From Phanerochaete sordida (Eukaryota; Basidiomycota; Agaricomycetes; Polyporales; Phanerochaetaceae), in the NCBI GenBank assembly GCA_019973155.2, contig BPQB01000025.1, positions 186,001-250,000 on the forward strand: a stretch of 64,000 nucleotides of DNA. Reading direction: 5' to 3'. Shown here one piece after another: positions 14,696 to 26,080 of this stretch (positions are counted from its first letter, which is position 1; each line of letters starts with the position of its first letter). Below the pieces are notes generated by a model. That model was not told the origin of the DNA. It saw only the letters and a program-made list of their open reading frames with translations, and did no database searches. The position numbers were made by a program, and so were the translations under genes.

Positions 14696-16655
14696 ACCTG
14701 GTATGTCTGGACTCTGGACGCTGCCGTGAGTCGGATGTTCGTGTTCCTTGTCTAACCATTCTCTGGCGTAGCTTCACTCAACCACTTCGCCGTTTATAAG
14801 TGCGGTCCAGCGACTCACTGAGCGTTGTTTTGTGCTACGATGCCCTGCTTCGCCTTACGGCTATGTCGCAACAGTGTCTGATCAGTGCTTCCCCTAGGCC
14901 TCTATCAGAAAGCTCGCACGACTCGCTCAGCTCTGTTACCTGGGCCTGGTGTCTTTGGCTGCGCCGAAGCTCCGACAGGGCTTTCCATACTTGGCTTGCA
15001 GTCCCGGTTGCCTGGTATGATCCTTGCCCTCGTGTTTCGGTGCCATCTGCATCCAGGTCGTGCTGGAATCCTGTCAAATGCACCGTTTCCATGTGTAGGC
15101 TGCCGTGTCATACTTTTTGATTAATTGCAAGGTCATCGCCTTCGGTCTACATCTCCGAACAGCGCGTGGACTTTACCTTCATCAAGTTTGCGAAGCTCCT
15201 CTCTTGCTTCACACACCCTCTGCTCATTCACATCCACCGGTAGGGTCGCTGCAGATTCCCCGCCGCCCCTCCCAGCGCACGGGAACGCGTGATCACTACA
15301 TCAGATCCCGTCGATGGCCCTTCTGACTTAAGGCCAGTTGTATTCAACAGCATCCACCCACGATGGCGCACACGCAATCTGTATACAGCCATTATGCAGC
15401 CATGACGCTGCCGCGGGACGGCGTCGGCCAGCGAAGCTGTTGGCCCTGCGGGTTCTTCCAGTTCTGCCGCACAAGTGCCGTGCGCGGCACGCACGCAGCG
15501 GCCCTGTTCGCAGGCGGACGCCGGTGTGCACTGTGGATGCGTGCCGCGCGTCGAGAACGGCAGCGCTGCTCATGCGCAGGGCCATCTCAGGGCGTGCGAG
15601 CTACTCCGCACGCCCGCGGGAGATGCGTGTAGGAACGCTCGCAAACCCTTTCTATGCCGCGATCGTGTAGCAGGGAGGCATTGCGGCTCGGAGGGATCGC
15701 AGCATTCGTTGTATTGTGTGAGCGAACTGGAGTCATCAACATCAGTAATAGACTAAGGGCAGTGGTGTATCGCGAACAAACTTACGGTGAGCTACCGGAG
15801 CGAGGTTCCCCTGGTTCAGGTCCCGAAGCGACATAGATCTTGTGTATCCGCGCCATAACGACGCCACACGCTTCGCGTTCGGCTGAGACACGACGACGAG
15901 TAAACGTCACGGGAGGGTATGAGCACTGCGTCTGCCATTCCTTAGCCGCGATTGCATCGATGTTTTGACAGCAGTGGGAGAGAGCCCACTAGGGTCCAGA
16001 AACTTGCTATAAGGCGGGTACTATCATGAGAAGATACAGACCGTCTTAGGGTTCGGAAACGCATGAACGCACCTGCCTATGCCATCATTTAGTTTCGTAC
16101 ACACTCTCCCCATACGGACCTCTGCTCTTCATCTGGTCAGCAGATCTCGCCATGATACGTATCCTACTTAATTACGGCCTAAGGATAGACCGCGCATCCT
16201 CAGCCTCCCACAGCAGAGGCTAGTGGCACCGCATCGGCGACAACCCGAAGCCTGATTCCTGAGCAGGGCAGAGTTTTACGGGCCCTGTAAGGGTTTCATA
16301 TAGGCGTGGAAGCTGCCTGGAGCGTCGGATTCCGGCATGAAAGCAATGTCAAATTTTTAATTGAGAATTGCCGCCTCATCTGGCATTTTCGACTCATAGG
16401 TGTACACTTTGAGCCCAGTCGAACCAGGGACATCGCCTTGAGAGCAAGATGGAGGGAGCAGTGTCCGATTGGGTTGAGCCATAGGGTGAATCGACACAAA
16501 ACGCTGCATCTCGGGCATACAGGAAGATATGTGTCACGGTACGTGGCCATGGTCAGAGATGCAGTCTGAGCGAGGCGACTCGGCCTCGGAGACGCAGTCA
16601 GATGATTACGTAACGTAAACTCCCCGAGGCAGCTTGTTTAGGAAGGACAGGTTCG
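14695..16655 (+). repeat. Repeat copy A, inverted relative to copy B at 31310-33215
   Basis: About 1.96 kb align by eye, with gaps, to the reverse complement of 31310-33215. Landmarks shared in order include tgcggtcc near 14801, cgtgtttcggtg near 15035, gattaattgcaag near 15118, gcgcgtggactttacc near 15160, tgtgtatccgcgccataacg near 15841, gacagcagtg near 15968, ccccatacgga near 16110 and gattacgtaacg near 16604. Identity is high in blocks but many small indels separate them, so the duplication is old. No complete ORF survives. Part of the minus strand (about 15150-15275) keeps a reading frame also seen in copy B. Edges are approximate to about 20 bp. Confidence 0.8.
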
Positions 16656-17341
16656 TCGTCAACCTCAGGCTCATGCTCGCCGCGGAAACCGACGTTTGTC
16701 GGACCTTCCCCCAACTTACAGCAGAAACAGGCAGCCATTGCTTGAATGACGCCTACCCGAAGTCTTCACAGCATCCACTGCTGTACAGTATCCGTCACAC
16801 GCCCATCCGTACGGCCGTTAATCAAACACGCTTCGGGCACTGCGTAGTATTATTGCCCTAGGTGCTGCCAGCACCACCAGGGATGCCAGAAAACGCGTCG
16901 GGTACCGTCGACACGGGCCATCACTGCAGTACTTACTTGCGGAAGAGCTGGAGACAATCTTTCCTCCGGCACCGGCGAGAAGACAGCCGGGCGAAAGCAG
17001 GGCAGGTTGCTTCGGTGAGCGCATGACCCGCTGGTCTTCCGCCCAGGCCCATGCGACAGGCTCAGAGAATTTTATGCCGCATCGTGCCAACGGCGTCACG
17101 CTGCAGGCTCGGGCTGTTGGGCTTGGGCCTCGTCGGGATTTCGGTGCGCAGCCGACAGATGACCCCGTCGCGATGGACCCGGGGGCAGTATGAGACAGAA
17201 CCACAGCAACCCGTTTTGGAGTGCGCTGGTATTATTATTGTCGTATAATGTTAGGCAAAGTATAATGGAGAAGATATGTGGAAAAACCATTTTGAGTGAC
17301 TCCATGCGCGGCACGGGGCTTTTTGGGTCGTGATCACGGTC
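16656..17341. other. Intergenic between repeat A and the Zn2Cys6 gene
   Basis: I see no gene, RNA or recognisable element. It holds the 3' flank of the minus-strand regulator. Confidence 0.5.
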
Positions 17342-20300
17342 TCAGACGATGAGCACGTCAATGCCTTCGTCCTTAATGACGGAGCGCCAGTCGGCACCTG
17401 GCAGATTGCTGTCCAGTCGTTTCCAAACCTGGTGCGATGCGATGAGCAGGGTGTATGCGCAGTCGCGGAAATGACACTCACCTGGAGGATGATGTACGCC
17501 GACGTTTGGAGTTCGAAGCAACCTAGTTGGCCCGTAAGTGACCCTGGGAGACAAAATATGCAACGCGCTGGCTTACATTGCTCCCTGCAGCGCCAAATGA
17601 GCGACATGTGCTCGAAGAAGCAGAGAACAAGACGTACCGAAAAGAGCTGAAGATGTCATGCACACGCCCGCGGTCTGCACCGAAAGTCTGAGAGCCTGCA
17701 ATGATCACGGGCCAGTTGAGGCTGTCCGAAGGCCCCTATCAACACCGCACAGACGTACTATGGGGCCCAGCTTACTCGATAGACATGCCCTGCGCCCCGC
17801 AGTTCGCGGCGAGGCTCAGCACAACGTCGACGAGGCGCTGCACGGCGGCGTCCGCAGGCGGGACCCCAAACACGTCGCGCAGAATCATTATCTGCCAGAC
17901 GGCGCGATCAGCAGGTCACCGCCAGGGAGGCGCGAGGCCGACGCACCTGCGCTGCCGCGCGATAGATGCAATTTCCGGCTGTGATGCGCGCGCGCGCCGG
18001 TGCCGGCTCCGCCCAGTGCTCGAGCGCGTCAAGCAGTGCGCGGGCATCGTGCATCAGCCGCGCGTCGGCGGACCGTGCGAGCGCGTCCGGGGGCTCCGCG
18101 AGGACGTCCGCGGCGAGCGACACGGCCTGCGGGTGCCTGACGTTAGCGGGCGATCTGCCGGGCGGGGCTGTGAGTACGCACGCGGGAGAGCAGTGGGACC
18201 AGTGTGCGTGATATCCCGAAACACTTGTCGATGTGCGAATGCCCGTCATCGTTGTTCGCAGCCTGCGTCCTGTGGTCAAGGTGTTGTTACGTTGCCGACA
18301 CGGGGCGCACGCCGGGATGCGACTGACCACCAGCCGTGCGCGTCGGGATGCAGCAGTGTGGGCTTCCTGCCAGTCCCGAGGCAGCCTGCGTCGCGCCGTC
18401 AGCTGCGCGCGGGGCCCCGCAAGCGTAGTACGTACCGAAAAGGTCGTACATAGCGACAAGCTCGAGGAAGAGGCGGGCGCGCGAGACGCCCGAAATCGTG
18501 CCGGGCTGAGGGCGGGCGCTGCGCGCGAGCAGCACCGCAGGCCCGCCACGCGTGTTGATAACGGTGAGCGCGAGGTCGAGGCTCGCGGCCCAGTCGTGGC
18601 CGCCCGCGAGAATCTGCACGCGGCGTTTCAGCGCACGCGAGCCGCAACTTAGTGGGCGAGGGACTCACGTCGAGCTGGGCAACCGCGGCGACGGCGGCTA
18701 TCGTTGCGTCGCTCTGGACCCCGTCAGCGGAGATGCACGCCTTGTTGAGCAGGCGCACGGCCTGGGCACGGTACGCATTCGCGAGGCGCCTCGAGTCGTC
18801 AGCGGCCGCCGCGTCGCCTGTGCGGGAGGCGAGAAACGATCTATGGGTCGCCGCTGTGCCGAGAAGCGCCTTGCGCAGGGAGTCGATTGCTAGGTCGAGG
18901 CCGGGGGCACGACTTAGCACAATTTGCAAGTTCGCAGCAAGCACGGGGTTCTCAGAAGGAACAGCCATCATGAATCGTAGCGAATGGTGACAGTAATGCC
19001 GTATCTTTGCAAGCAACGTGAAAATTGTCTCATGGTTGGTATCTATATGGCACATAGGAAGCTGGATGTCCCACCAGATCTCTCTCTTGCATGGTCGGGA
19101 ACTAGCCGCGCTGTCAGCCACCCGGGGTACAGAGATGAGAAAAGCCACTCACGAAAGGCTGTATCGGGTCGACGTGCTGTGCGTAGTGAGATGGGTGCCA
19201 GTCGTCCCCGTGGTCTTCGAACTTCACAGGAGAATCGCCGGGGTCCTCTAGTTTGACGGGGCCGTATTCGTTATGATGAGTCGTAACGCGTGAAAGACCA
19301 TGCATGGGAGGGTATTGTTGCTGTTGTACATAGTGCGGTTGCGTGGGTGGGTAACGGTACGGGTATGACGAGTGAGCAGAGTGAGCAGACTGATGCGAAG
19401 GTATGCTTGCGATGCCGGAGACCATGGGTGCGTGAACGTGAGGTTGCAGAGGGTATGGCAGTGTGGTGGTTGGGCCCATCATCATCCTGGCGAAAGTCTC
19501 AGATCAGTACTAGCTCGTGGACGGCCGACGCGATGGTACGCACTGTTGACGCTGGTGGGAAGAAGACATGCTTGATGATGAACTAGATAAAAGGAAATCT
19601 ATCAGAGACCGATCAGAAGCGTGGCGCGAGACCCGGACATACGTGTGTCGATGCGTGAGCGAAGGCTGGGGAACAGACTGAGAATGCGAGAGAGACGACA
19701 TGTGCGGGAGAGAATGCGAGGTCATGACGGATGCCTTCGGTGGGGAATGCGTGCGCGGTGGAGGCGTCGAAACTTCAGAGAGACCTGAGGAGCCTGCTGT
19801 CGACGGTCTGACTTCCAGCGGTGATTCGGACTGCCTCGAGTCCTTCCGAGGCGGGCGCTTTCTTGTCGGGACGATTTCGGGCCATGTGCACTGTAGCTTT
19901 AACGTTAGTACGCGTCAGGGCCGGGTCAGTGTCGACGAGGACGGACCTTGCGTTGGGTGTCCCGGCACCGTTTGCAGTCGGGCTTCTCCTCATCGCACTG
20001 GCGCGACGACGAAAATCAGATAGGGATATTTCGGGCGTGATCCAGCACACGCACCTTGACTTTCTTCGTCCTGCACGTCAGACAACCCGTTTTGCTACGG
20101 GTAAATTTGCCGCGCTTGCGCTGTATGGGTTCGGGGTCCCGGTCGTATGGCGACGGGGCGGAGCGGACATTTGAGGGCGAGTCGACGGTCACGGTACGTT
20201 GAACGCTGTAGAGGTCGTCGGCGAAATGGCTGGCGATGGGGTCAGTACACGGGGCAGGACGCGTCGGACAGCTGAAGCGGAAAAGGTACTGACTACTGAG

Positions 20301-20431
20301 GTCGGTCCGACATGGTCGCGGATGGGAGGGTAGGAGGGACGGGGAGCTGTGGTCGGTCGCCCTGCATCCTGGCGGCTTTTGAGGAAATTGGGAGGGACAA
20401 ACTCCCGGGAAGCATTTAGAGGCGTCGACAT
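17342..20431 (-). CDS. Zn2Cys6 fungal transcription factor
   Basis: DNA-binding regulator. Exons: 20198-20431, 20055-20120, 19947-19997, 19643-19890, 19153-19486, 19075-19101, 19004-18669, 18613-18436, 18385-18328, 18269-18182, 18126-17947, 17891-17776, 17721-17638, 17584-17577, 17522-17482, 17428-17342; 712 codons in phase. The zinc cluster spans three exons (residues ~91-118): CLTCRTKKVK, CDEEKPDCKRCRDTQRK, CTWPEIV. All six Cys are present with the usual basic stretch. Ser/Pro/His-rich linkers follow, then the fungal regulatory domain: IRHYCHHSLRFMMAVPSENP, a helical middle, MSIDLNWPVIIAGSQTFG and the end VWKRLD..ADWRSVIKDEGIDVLIV. The eighth-to-last join uses a non-ideal donor near 18327. 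The 8-nt exon is needed for phase. Target genes are unknown. Confidence 0.88.
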
Positions 20432-23400
20432 ACTGGTTTGCGGATCACCGCGTAATCGGGGATCGACCGTAAGATCTGGAGGGTGTACCAACGTACCTTC
20501 ATAAATTTTTCCAGATTACTTTACATCAGCGGAGAATCCATTGATCTCGGCTTCGCAGGAGGAAGCCATGCATCTTCATACGCATCTCTTGACCCTGCCC
20601 GTGTATCGTGCCCCGCCACGCAGCAGACACCACTTCACACAGCCAGGATCACACCGAGATGCATGGGGCGATAGTGACACAGATGAGTATCGGAGCTAGT
20701 CATTCCTACTGCACCCCGCGCGAGCAGATGATGCATGCCGCTCGGGCGCTCGTAGCCACGAGGCGCTGGAAAATATTATATCTTTTAGAGTGTGAACTAG
20801 TTACGTGTAGGTCGAACCTACCCCGACTCAAATTGCTCCGTATTCTAGCTTCTTATGGCGAAGGGCGACCTTGCGACGGGAGTGCTGTGATACCTGTCTC
20901 CATTCCGATGTGTTCCGGAATAACAGAACCCTCCGTAGGTCATCCACGACGGCGAGACACAGGCATGCCGTTTTCACGAGAATATCATTGCCCACTTCAC
21001 ATTTGCCTCGTGTTGTATCGCCGCGGCAGCACACGCAAGGTTCCGCACTGCTTCGACGAAATTGCAAGACAATATCGGACGATGTTGTGCACGGCCTTAC
21101 GTACGAGCTCTGCACCACCTCTGATATCTCGTCCCCACTCCATATCCCATGAACGGCGCCCGTCCTCCCGTCTTCCATAGTAATGGATCTCGTATGCGCA
21201 GGCCATTATCTCCACCGTGGCCTGTAGTAGACTCTATCTATTCTATCAGATTACTTACGGAACCATGCCAGGACGCCCCTTGACCCCAGTCGCCTCTATA
21301 TTCCCACCATTACCTGACGGGTTTGTAGCACGGGTACTCCTCGACATCAGAGCGTGAGGAAGGAAGGCGGGATTGCTGCCTTCTTTTGCCCAGTCCCTGC
21401 GGCATTGCACCGACCAGAAGCACCGCCACGGGACGCGTGGAGATCTTGCTCCGTATGCACGACGGGGATCTCCCGAAAACGACAAGCTCATCGCTCTTGT
21501 CGTCCGTTGCCTGGCCTCTCACAGGACCGGGGAAGGGACAAGACTCATGCTTTCTAGGGACATCACCATCATATCCCCACCACGACGGTGATACCCCCCA
21601 GCCATGATGCGGCGGCCCCCTGGTTGTGCTGTCCCCTGCGGGACGGTTACGTCCCGGTTAGTCTACGTCCGTGACCGCGTCCAGGCAGGGAACATGTCGC
21701 ACGCAAAACAATGGAACAGACAATGTCGGACGAGCGGGCCAGGGGCCACGGCGAACAAGCTCGCCATGTTTGTTTCCGTTTTGGTGCGACCCTTGTTGTC
21801 CGACATACACATTACGAGTAAAGCAGACGGTGTCTTGGATCGCCGTCGAGATCGCGCCCAGGAGTACTTGCACGGTAGCTAATCAGAAGAAGGCCCGCAA
21901 GATGATCAGGCCCTTTCACAGGCTGTCAGGTCGCGCGGGGTATACCTAGGCCTCGGGGCGGCGTGCTGAGCTGTGGGACTTCGTGGGAGGGCCCTTGATG
22001 ACCGGAGGATGAGCTGGGTGGCTTAGAGATGCGATGCGGGACAGTGAGTCATGCCTGCGAGCGCGTGCGGCGTATGTTGCAGTGGCTGAGGCAGGAGCTC
22101 TGTGCTCTATCACCGCAGCAGTCAGCACTCGACGCGCCACCATGGCACTTGCTCTGATGGCGATTTCGGCGCATCAACGGAGATCCCACCGACGGAGATG
22201 AATTTCAGGCCAGGGCCCCGACGGGCGGTGGCGGGACAACGATCGACTTCAGCTTGTTCCCGAGCCCGACCTCGCAACGGCCCACAGCCAGCCGACGCGG
22301 AGCGTCGCCAGCATTGCCCGCACCGCCAGCATCGCCGCGCACGCGCACACACGCGTCGCAGCGTCCGGGGACAGCACCGCGCCGCCCTTCCGCTCGGCAG
22401 TCCTTCGCACGCTTCCCCCACCGACGACACGCCTTGCCGATCGACGATGCAAGGTTAAAGTCTCGCGGGATCGCTTACAGGTTGATCGCTTGTGCGTCGT
22501 CGATGCGGCTCCGCATGCCTGGCCAAGGCAGGCCTCTCTTCGAACCGCAGCACCCCGCGCGCGACGCAGCGCTCCGACGCGCGCAGTGGCAGCGACGCAT
22601 TCCGCGCCCCGCCATCAGCCGCTGGAGGCACGGACTACACGCAGCGTAATTGGCGAGGCAGTGGCTCAGAAAGATCTGCACTAGCCCATACAGGGACAAA
22701 CCAGTGGCGGTGGCTCTCCCCGCCCAGAACCGAAATATTCGGCGAGAAGCCCTGCCCTCCCTGCCAGCGGCGCTCGAAAGGAACCCAGCCTCGCTGTGCG
22801 GCGAACAACCCGCTCCGTGTCTGTGCGTAATGCCCACGGGCCATCCCAGGACTGCGCGGCTCCGTGACGGTGCCTATTCCGTGGAGTTACCTGGTCAGGC
22901 CACCCAACTAGCACCGAGGGACGGTGCACATGTTCTCGTCGCGGACAGCGTTGGGTGATGACCCTGTAGCACCGCTCCATACATGGCTCGTTTCCGCGAC
23001 GCCCAATATCCCCCGGAAGCCATCAGCCACGGCCGTCGGGGTTGGGAATTGCTGCCCGCGCCGCCGACAGGGCCTGCGCGAGCCCCATCAGCCCGTGCTC
23101 CCGCTCCCGGCAGCCCCCTCGACAATAAACGGCGGACGCGGCCCTGGCAGTCTGCACTAGCAACGCGGCTCGTATCAGCGACGTCAACGCCGGCGAACAC
23201 TCTGCTCGCCGGGCACGCGTTATCGGGCTCTGCGCGCGCACCCCGGGAGGGCCCTCGGACGGCGGCTCGCAGTGCGCGCACATGACCCGCGGAGTGCGCC
23301 GTTCTGTGCTCCGCGCAGCCCGCTCACATGGGAGCGAGCACACGGCTGCTGTGCGTGCCGCAGGGGCAGACGCGCCCAGGGTGTGCGTGCGAGCGCGGCG

Positions 23401-23959
23401 AAGTGCTGGTGGAGGGGCGTGGCGTGGCAGCGGCGGGCGCGAGAACCGCGGGTCGCACCTCGCCCCAACTCTAACAGCGGCTTCTGATCTTCGCCGCGCG
23501 CGTCGTGCAGGCCAACAGGCGTGCAGCGCGCGACGCCGTTGTTCGCGGAGATGGCGCTGGGCTCCTTCCCCGCCTGGCGTGCGCGCCCCCGTCGCGACGG
23601 CCCGTGCTCGCACGCGCGTCCGCGACTGCCTGTTGTAGTTTCGCACATCAATGTGCTCCGTGTCGTCTCCTGATGCGTTCAGGGTGCATTGGACACGGGC
23701 ATCGTGGAATCGAGCACAGCGGGATGGTGCTCGGATGGGGTGCATGCCCTGTAAAGTGAACGCATTAAACAGAAAATGGATTAGTCTTGCTCTAGGCTTG
23801 ATAGCACGAGGCACGACGTGCCCTCTGGCAGGGAACCAACGTAATATCTGTGAGAAGGAATATTACCTGCTAGATCCAACACAAGATCATCGGAAGAGGA
23901 CGCTGCATTCCAAAACACAATCCTATTTCCGACCGGGGTCCCAATACAATACATGGCTC
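20432..23959. other. 3.5 kb region without a convincing gene
   Basis: The first ~1.6 kb is of mixed composition. From about 22100 to 23650 the sequence is very GC-rich, with long overlapping open frames on both strands; the longest is 263 codons on the minus strand, 23023-23814. None shows family motifs, normal basidiomycete exon structure or a distinct frame preference, so I read them as composition effects. Upstream elements of the Zn2Cys6 gene are expected near 20450-20700. Confidence 0.5.
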
Positions 23960-25880
23960 TTAGGCCTTGACGAAGAGGTCGGTGAACTTGTCAACGGGGA
24001 GCTTCGCAAAGGACGCCGAGTCGTTGACGGTGTCCAGAATCCTATCGAGGAAAAGACACGTCAGCAGCTGATGCGGGTTCTCACAGGGCTGACTCACTTC
24101 TTCTGGTGCGCGGCATCGAAGTGGGCAGAGATGTGCCTCTTGAACTTGTTGAGCAGCAGCGGGGTGCCCTCGGCGCGGCGGCGCTTGTGTCCGACGGGGT
24201 ACTCGACCTCGACTTCGTCCAGCACCGTGCCATCGTTCAGCTCAATGGTGATCGCGTTCGAGATGGAGCGCTTCGACGGGTCGTGGTAGTCAACGCTGTA
24301 CTGCGGCTCCTCAACACAGGTCGTCTTCGCACGGAGCGCATCGATCCGGGGGTCCGCGGCCGACGCGTCTGTGTATGATTCGGATGTCAGCTCGCCGTAG
24401 ATGAGCGGGAACGCGACCATGTAGTTAATGTCGTGGCTATAGAGCGAGGGCGATCAGCGTCGGTCCATTAAGGCTAAGATGAATGAGGAACGCACTCGCG
24501 ATCGGCAAAGTTGTCCAGGGGCCCCTTCTTATTAATGATACGCATGGCTGCCTCCTGTGTACGGATGCGGATGCTCTTGATGTCGTCAGAGCTCTTGCCC
24601 ATCTCCTTGAGCTTCGCGTGGAGAATGTGCGCGGCTTCGACGGCCGTCTGGGCGTGGAACTCAGCCGGGTACGAGATCTTGAAGAGCACGTTCTCCATGA
24701 TGTAGGAGGTGTAGGGCATCGCAAATTCAAACGGCTTGCCCTGCGACGCAAGAATGAAGTCAGTCAGTACGCATCCATACAGATATCGGGCTTAATAGGA
24801 GCCTCACCTTGAAGAGTACGTCATAGAAGCCCCAGGTCTTCGCAGTGAGGACGGAGGGCATGCCCTTCTCGCCCTTCTTCACGAGATAAGCCAGGTTCAC
24901 TGCACGGGAGCATGCGTCTCCGGCGGCCCAGGACTTGCGCGATCCGGTGTTGGGAGCATGGCGGTACGTCCGCAGAGACTGGCCGTCTGCCCATGCTTGG
25001 GAAATGGCATCGATGGTTTGCGCACGGTCGAGGCCCCTGAGAGCGGTCAGCACGTCAGGATGCACAACAAGAGTACAATTTACGTACAGAAGCTTGGATA
25101 CGACGGCGGTGGAAGCCACCTTGACCAGGACGACGTGGTCAAGACCGACCCGGTTGAACGAGTTCAGCAGGGCGAGCTGGCCCTGGATTTCATGGGCCTT
25201 GATCATGCCCTCGAGCACGTCGCGGACGGTCAGAGGCTGGCCCTTGCGCGCGAGGTGATCGGCGACGGCCAGGATGGCACCGAGGTTGTCAGAGGGGTGA
25301 CCCCACTCTGCCGCGAGCCAGCAATCATTGAAGTCGAGCCACCGAATCTGCGTGCCGATGTTGAACGCGCCGCGGATGGGGTCGACCTGGAAGTTCGTGC
25401 CGGGAACCTTGGTGCCTGGTATGGCTAGGTCAGGAAGCCGCTCTTTTCACGCCTGTTCGCGCAGTGCACGGACGTACCATTTGGCACGACTGTTCCCTCG
25501 ACCACCGGGCCCATGAGGCGCGCGCAGGCGTCGAACCGCAGGCCCTCGAGGCCGCATCCGATGGTGTCGATCAGGCAGAGACGCGCCGTCTCGAGTGCCA
25601 GCTCAGAGTCAATTTTGAAGTCGTGCACGTAGTCGGCGATGTCCTGGACCACGCGGTCGGGGTCGGGGCGCACGGCACTCTCTGCGGCATCTGCGTGGCT
25701 CGACATGGCGCGTGTGGCAAGGCTGAGTTTGGGCGCGGCTGTTTGGCGGACAGGGGCGGGGCGGGACAGCGACGAAAGCGAGGCTTTGGAGAGGATGGGA
25801 ACGGCGGCGCTGTTGATGCGTGCGACGGGAGCACCTGCGCGCAGGGAGCGAGGTAAGGTTGAGCGGACGGTGGACAGCAT
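23960..25880 (-). CDS. prpD: 2-methylcitrate dehydratase (MmgE/PrpD family), probably mitochondrial
   Basis: Converts 2-methylcitrate to 2-methyl-cis-aconitate in the methylcitrate cycle for propionyl-CoA. Six exons: 25478-25880, 25088-25424, 24808-25036, 24496-24740, 24098-24436, 23960-24041; 545 codons in phase. The first ~65 residues are rich in Arg, Ser, Ala and Leu and nearly free of acidic residues, as expected of a mitochondrial presequence; the start is the Met opening this stretch. PrpD features follow: [91 protein letters not shown] and [20 protein letters not shown]. Length matches fungal members. It is divergent from the SNAPC3-like gene, with 200 bp between start codons. Confidence 0.95.
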
Positions 25881-26080
25881 TTGCACGCGCACTCGAGGTT
25901 GGGGTCGCTGAGCTGGCTGGCGGGGTCGTTGGGCGACGGTACCCCACACTTCCCCGTATTTTACGGACCGGGCAACCCGGCAAAATGGGGACCGACCGAG
26001 CGTCAGCGCGCGGCGTCCGCTCCTTGCTCTTGCCCCATCTGCATTGTCCTCCGTCCGACTCAGCACCCGTCGGCCGCCCC
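25881..26080. promoter_or_regulatory. Compact divergent promoter region
   Basis: Only 200 bp separate the two divergent start codons of prpD (25880, minus) and the SNAPC3-like gene (26081, plus), so both promoters and 5' UTRs must share it. I see no clear TATA box. The sequence is GC-rich. Confidence 0.55.

Noticed and set aside
20270..20313. Alternative start of the Zn2Cys6 protein at an ATG near 20313
   Set aside because: It would require a 25-bp intron. The start at 20431 with a 77-bp intron to RKRGKFTRSKTGC fits the family and phase.
23023..23814. 263-codon minus-strand ORF as a gene
   Set aside because: Arg/Ala-rich product with no motif; equally long frames on the other strand; no splice structure. 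Treated as a GC-composition effect.
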